Source of the DNA: Pirellulales bacterium
GTDB taxonomy: Bacteria > Planctomycetota > Planctomycetia > Pirellulales > JAICIG01
Length of the DNA: 5,582 bases
Assembly: GCA_025924495.1 (NCBI GenBank)
Contig: JAICIG010000485.1
Location: forward strand, 1 to 5,582
Direction of reading: 5' to 3'
Positions 4,914 through 5,582 of the stretch are shown here, one piece after another. Each line of letters begins with the position of its first letter. Within the stretch, counting starts at the first letter, position 1. A program made the position numbers and the translations under genes. A model generated the notes under the pieces. That model saw only the letters and a list, made by a program, of their open reading frames with translations. It had not been told where the DNA came from and did no database searches.

Positions 4914-5582
4914 ATGAGCAGTTTCACCTCCACTCGTCGAAAGTTCCTGCAATCGACCTCCGGAATGCTGGCCGGCGCGCTCGCCGCGCCGTACTGGGCC
5001 ACGAGTCGCTCACGCGCGGCGGAGTCAAAGAACGATCGCATTGTGCTGGGAGCGATTGGTCTCGGCGGCCAGGGAACTGGCATCGCCAATCGGGCTCGCC
5101 AGTTCGGCGATATCGTGGCGGTGTGCGACGTTGATCGGCAGCATGCCGAACGTGCCAAGAAACAGTTCGGCGACAAGGCCGAGATTTATGGCGACTACCG
5201 CAAGCTGCTCGAGCGCAAAGATATCGATGCCGTGACGATCGGCACGCCCGATCATTGGCATACCGCCATCGCGCTTGCCGCGGTGCGGGCGGGTAAAGAC
5301 GTGTACTGCGAAAAGCCGCTGACCTTGACCATCGACGAGGGCAAGTTGCTGGTGAAAGCGGTTGCCGAGACGCAGCGAGTGTTTCAGGTGGGCACCCAGC
5401 AGCGCAGCGATGCCCGCTTTCGCCAGGCCTGCGAGTTGGTGAGGAATGGCCGCGTGGGCAAGCTGCAAAAGGTCACCGTCTCGCTTCCTCGCTCCACGAA
5501 GGTCGGCGGTCCATTTGCCGCCAAGCCGGCGCCCGAAGATTTGGACTGGCAGCAATGGCAGGGCCAGGCGCCCGCGCACGAC
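4914..5582 (+). CDS. Tat-exported Gfo/Idh/MocA-family oxidoreductase, 3'-truncated by the window edge
   Basis: The first 223 residues are present, about half the usual length for secreted members of this family. ATG 4914 opens a classical Tat signal (STRRKFLQST, hydrophobic core GMLAGALAAP, then SRAAES). The NAD(P)-binding fold begins at IVLGAIGLGGQGTG, with the loop G49-L-G-G-Q-G54; strand two ends in VCDVD, whose acidic residue suggests NAD preference. IGTPDHWHT and YCEKPLT follow; Lys134 in E133-K-P is the family's conserved lysine, important for cofactor binding and catalysis. FQVGTQQRSD is typical of planctomycete members. The family oxidises or reduces sugars, inositols and related compounds, often with a tightly held cofactor; Tat export of a folded protein fits this. 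The substrate is unknown and the C-terminal substrate domain lies outside the window. No clear Shine-Dalgarno is seen. Confidence 0.93.
   Translation, partial: MSSFTSTRRKFLQSTSGMLAGALAAPYWATSRSRAAESKNDRIVLGAIGLGGQGTGIANRARQFGDIVAVCDVDRQHAERAKKQFGDKAEIYGDYRKLLERKDIDAVTIGTPDHWHTAIALAAVRAGKDVYCEKPLTLTIDEGKLLVKAVAETQRVFQVGTQQRSDARFRQACELVRNGRVGKLQKVTVSLPRSTKVGGPFAAKPAPEDLDWQQWQGQAPAHD

Overview
The window looks like chromosomal DNA of a planctomycete (Pirellulales-like; inferred, no taxonomic marker gene is present). The support is the moderately high GC content, a Tat-exported Gfo/Idh/MocA-type oxidoreductase, an exported PD40 propeller protein, a D-2-hydroxyacid dehydrogenase of a type I associate with planctomycetes, and a small protein opening with the 'RQFSIRSLLWLTVVVAA' type N-terminus that is widespread in that phylum.

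Layout: (1) 1-939 (+), the 3' part of a D-2-hydroxyacid dehydrogenase. (2) 962-3181 (-), a two-gene operon converging on it. (3) 3182-3485, a divergent intergenic region with candidate promoters and a perfect 18-bp palindrome. (4) 3486-4403 (+), an exported WD40-like/PD40 beta-propeller protein, followed by a 70-residue membrane-anchored protein (4452-4664) and a probable terminator. (5) 4665-4913, a gene-free stretch with a strong dyad near 4806-4826. (6) 4914 to the end (+), a Gfo/Idh/MocA-type oxidoreductase cut by the window edge.

The main result is the minus-strand operon. Conventional ORF calling breaks it into three pieces (252, 123 and 261 residues), but each gene reads through a single in-frame UGA into sensible protein sequence with no frameshift. 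In the upstream gene (1889-3181) the UGA is residue 124 in the context G-U-T-C. In the downstream gene (962-1867) it is residue 253 in the context R-C-U-G, next to the only cysteine of the mature protein. A hairpin with G residues in its apical loop lies 20-23 nt after each UGA, where a bacterial SECIS element is expected. The simplest reading is two adjacent genes for exported selenoproteins, one with a U-x-C and one with a C-U redox-type motif, translated from one mRNA and possibly working together. The proteins' function is not known to me; the first half of the upstream protein resembles a ThuA/flavodoxin-like alpha/beta fold.

No selenocysteine machinery (selA, selB, selC, selD), tRNA, rRNA, mobile element or CRISPR array is visible in the window, so the selenoprotein call rests on reading-frame continuity, residue context and RNA structure.
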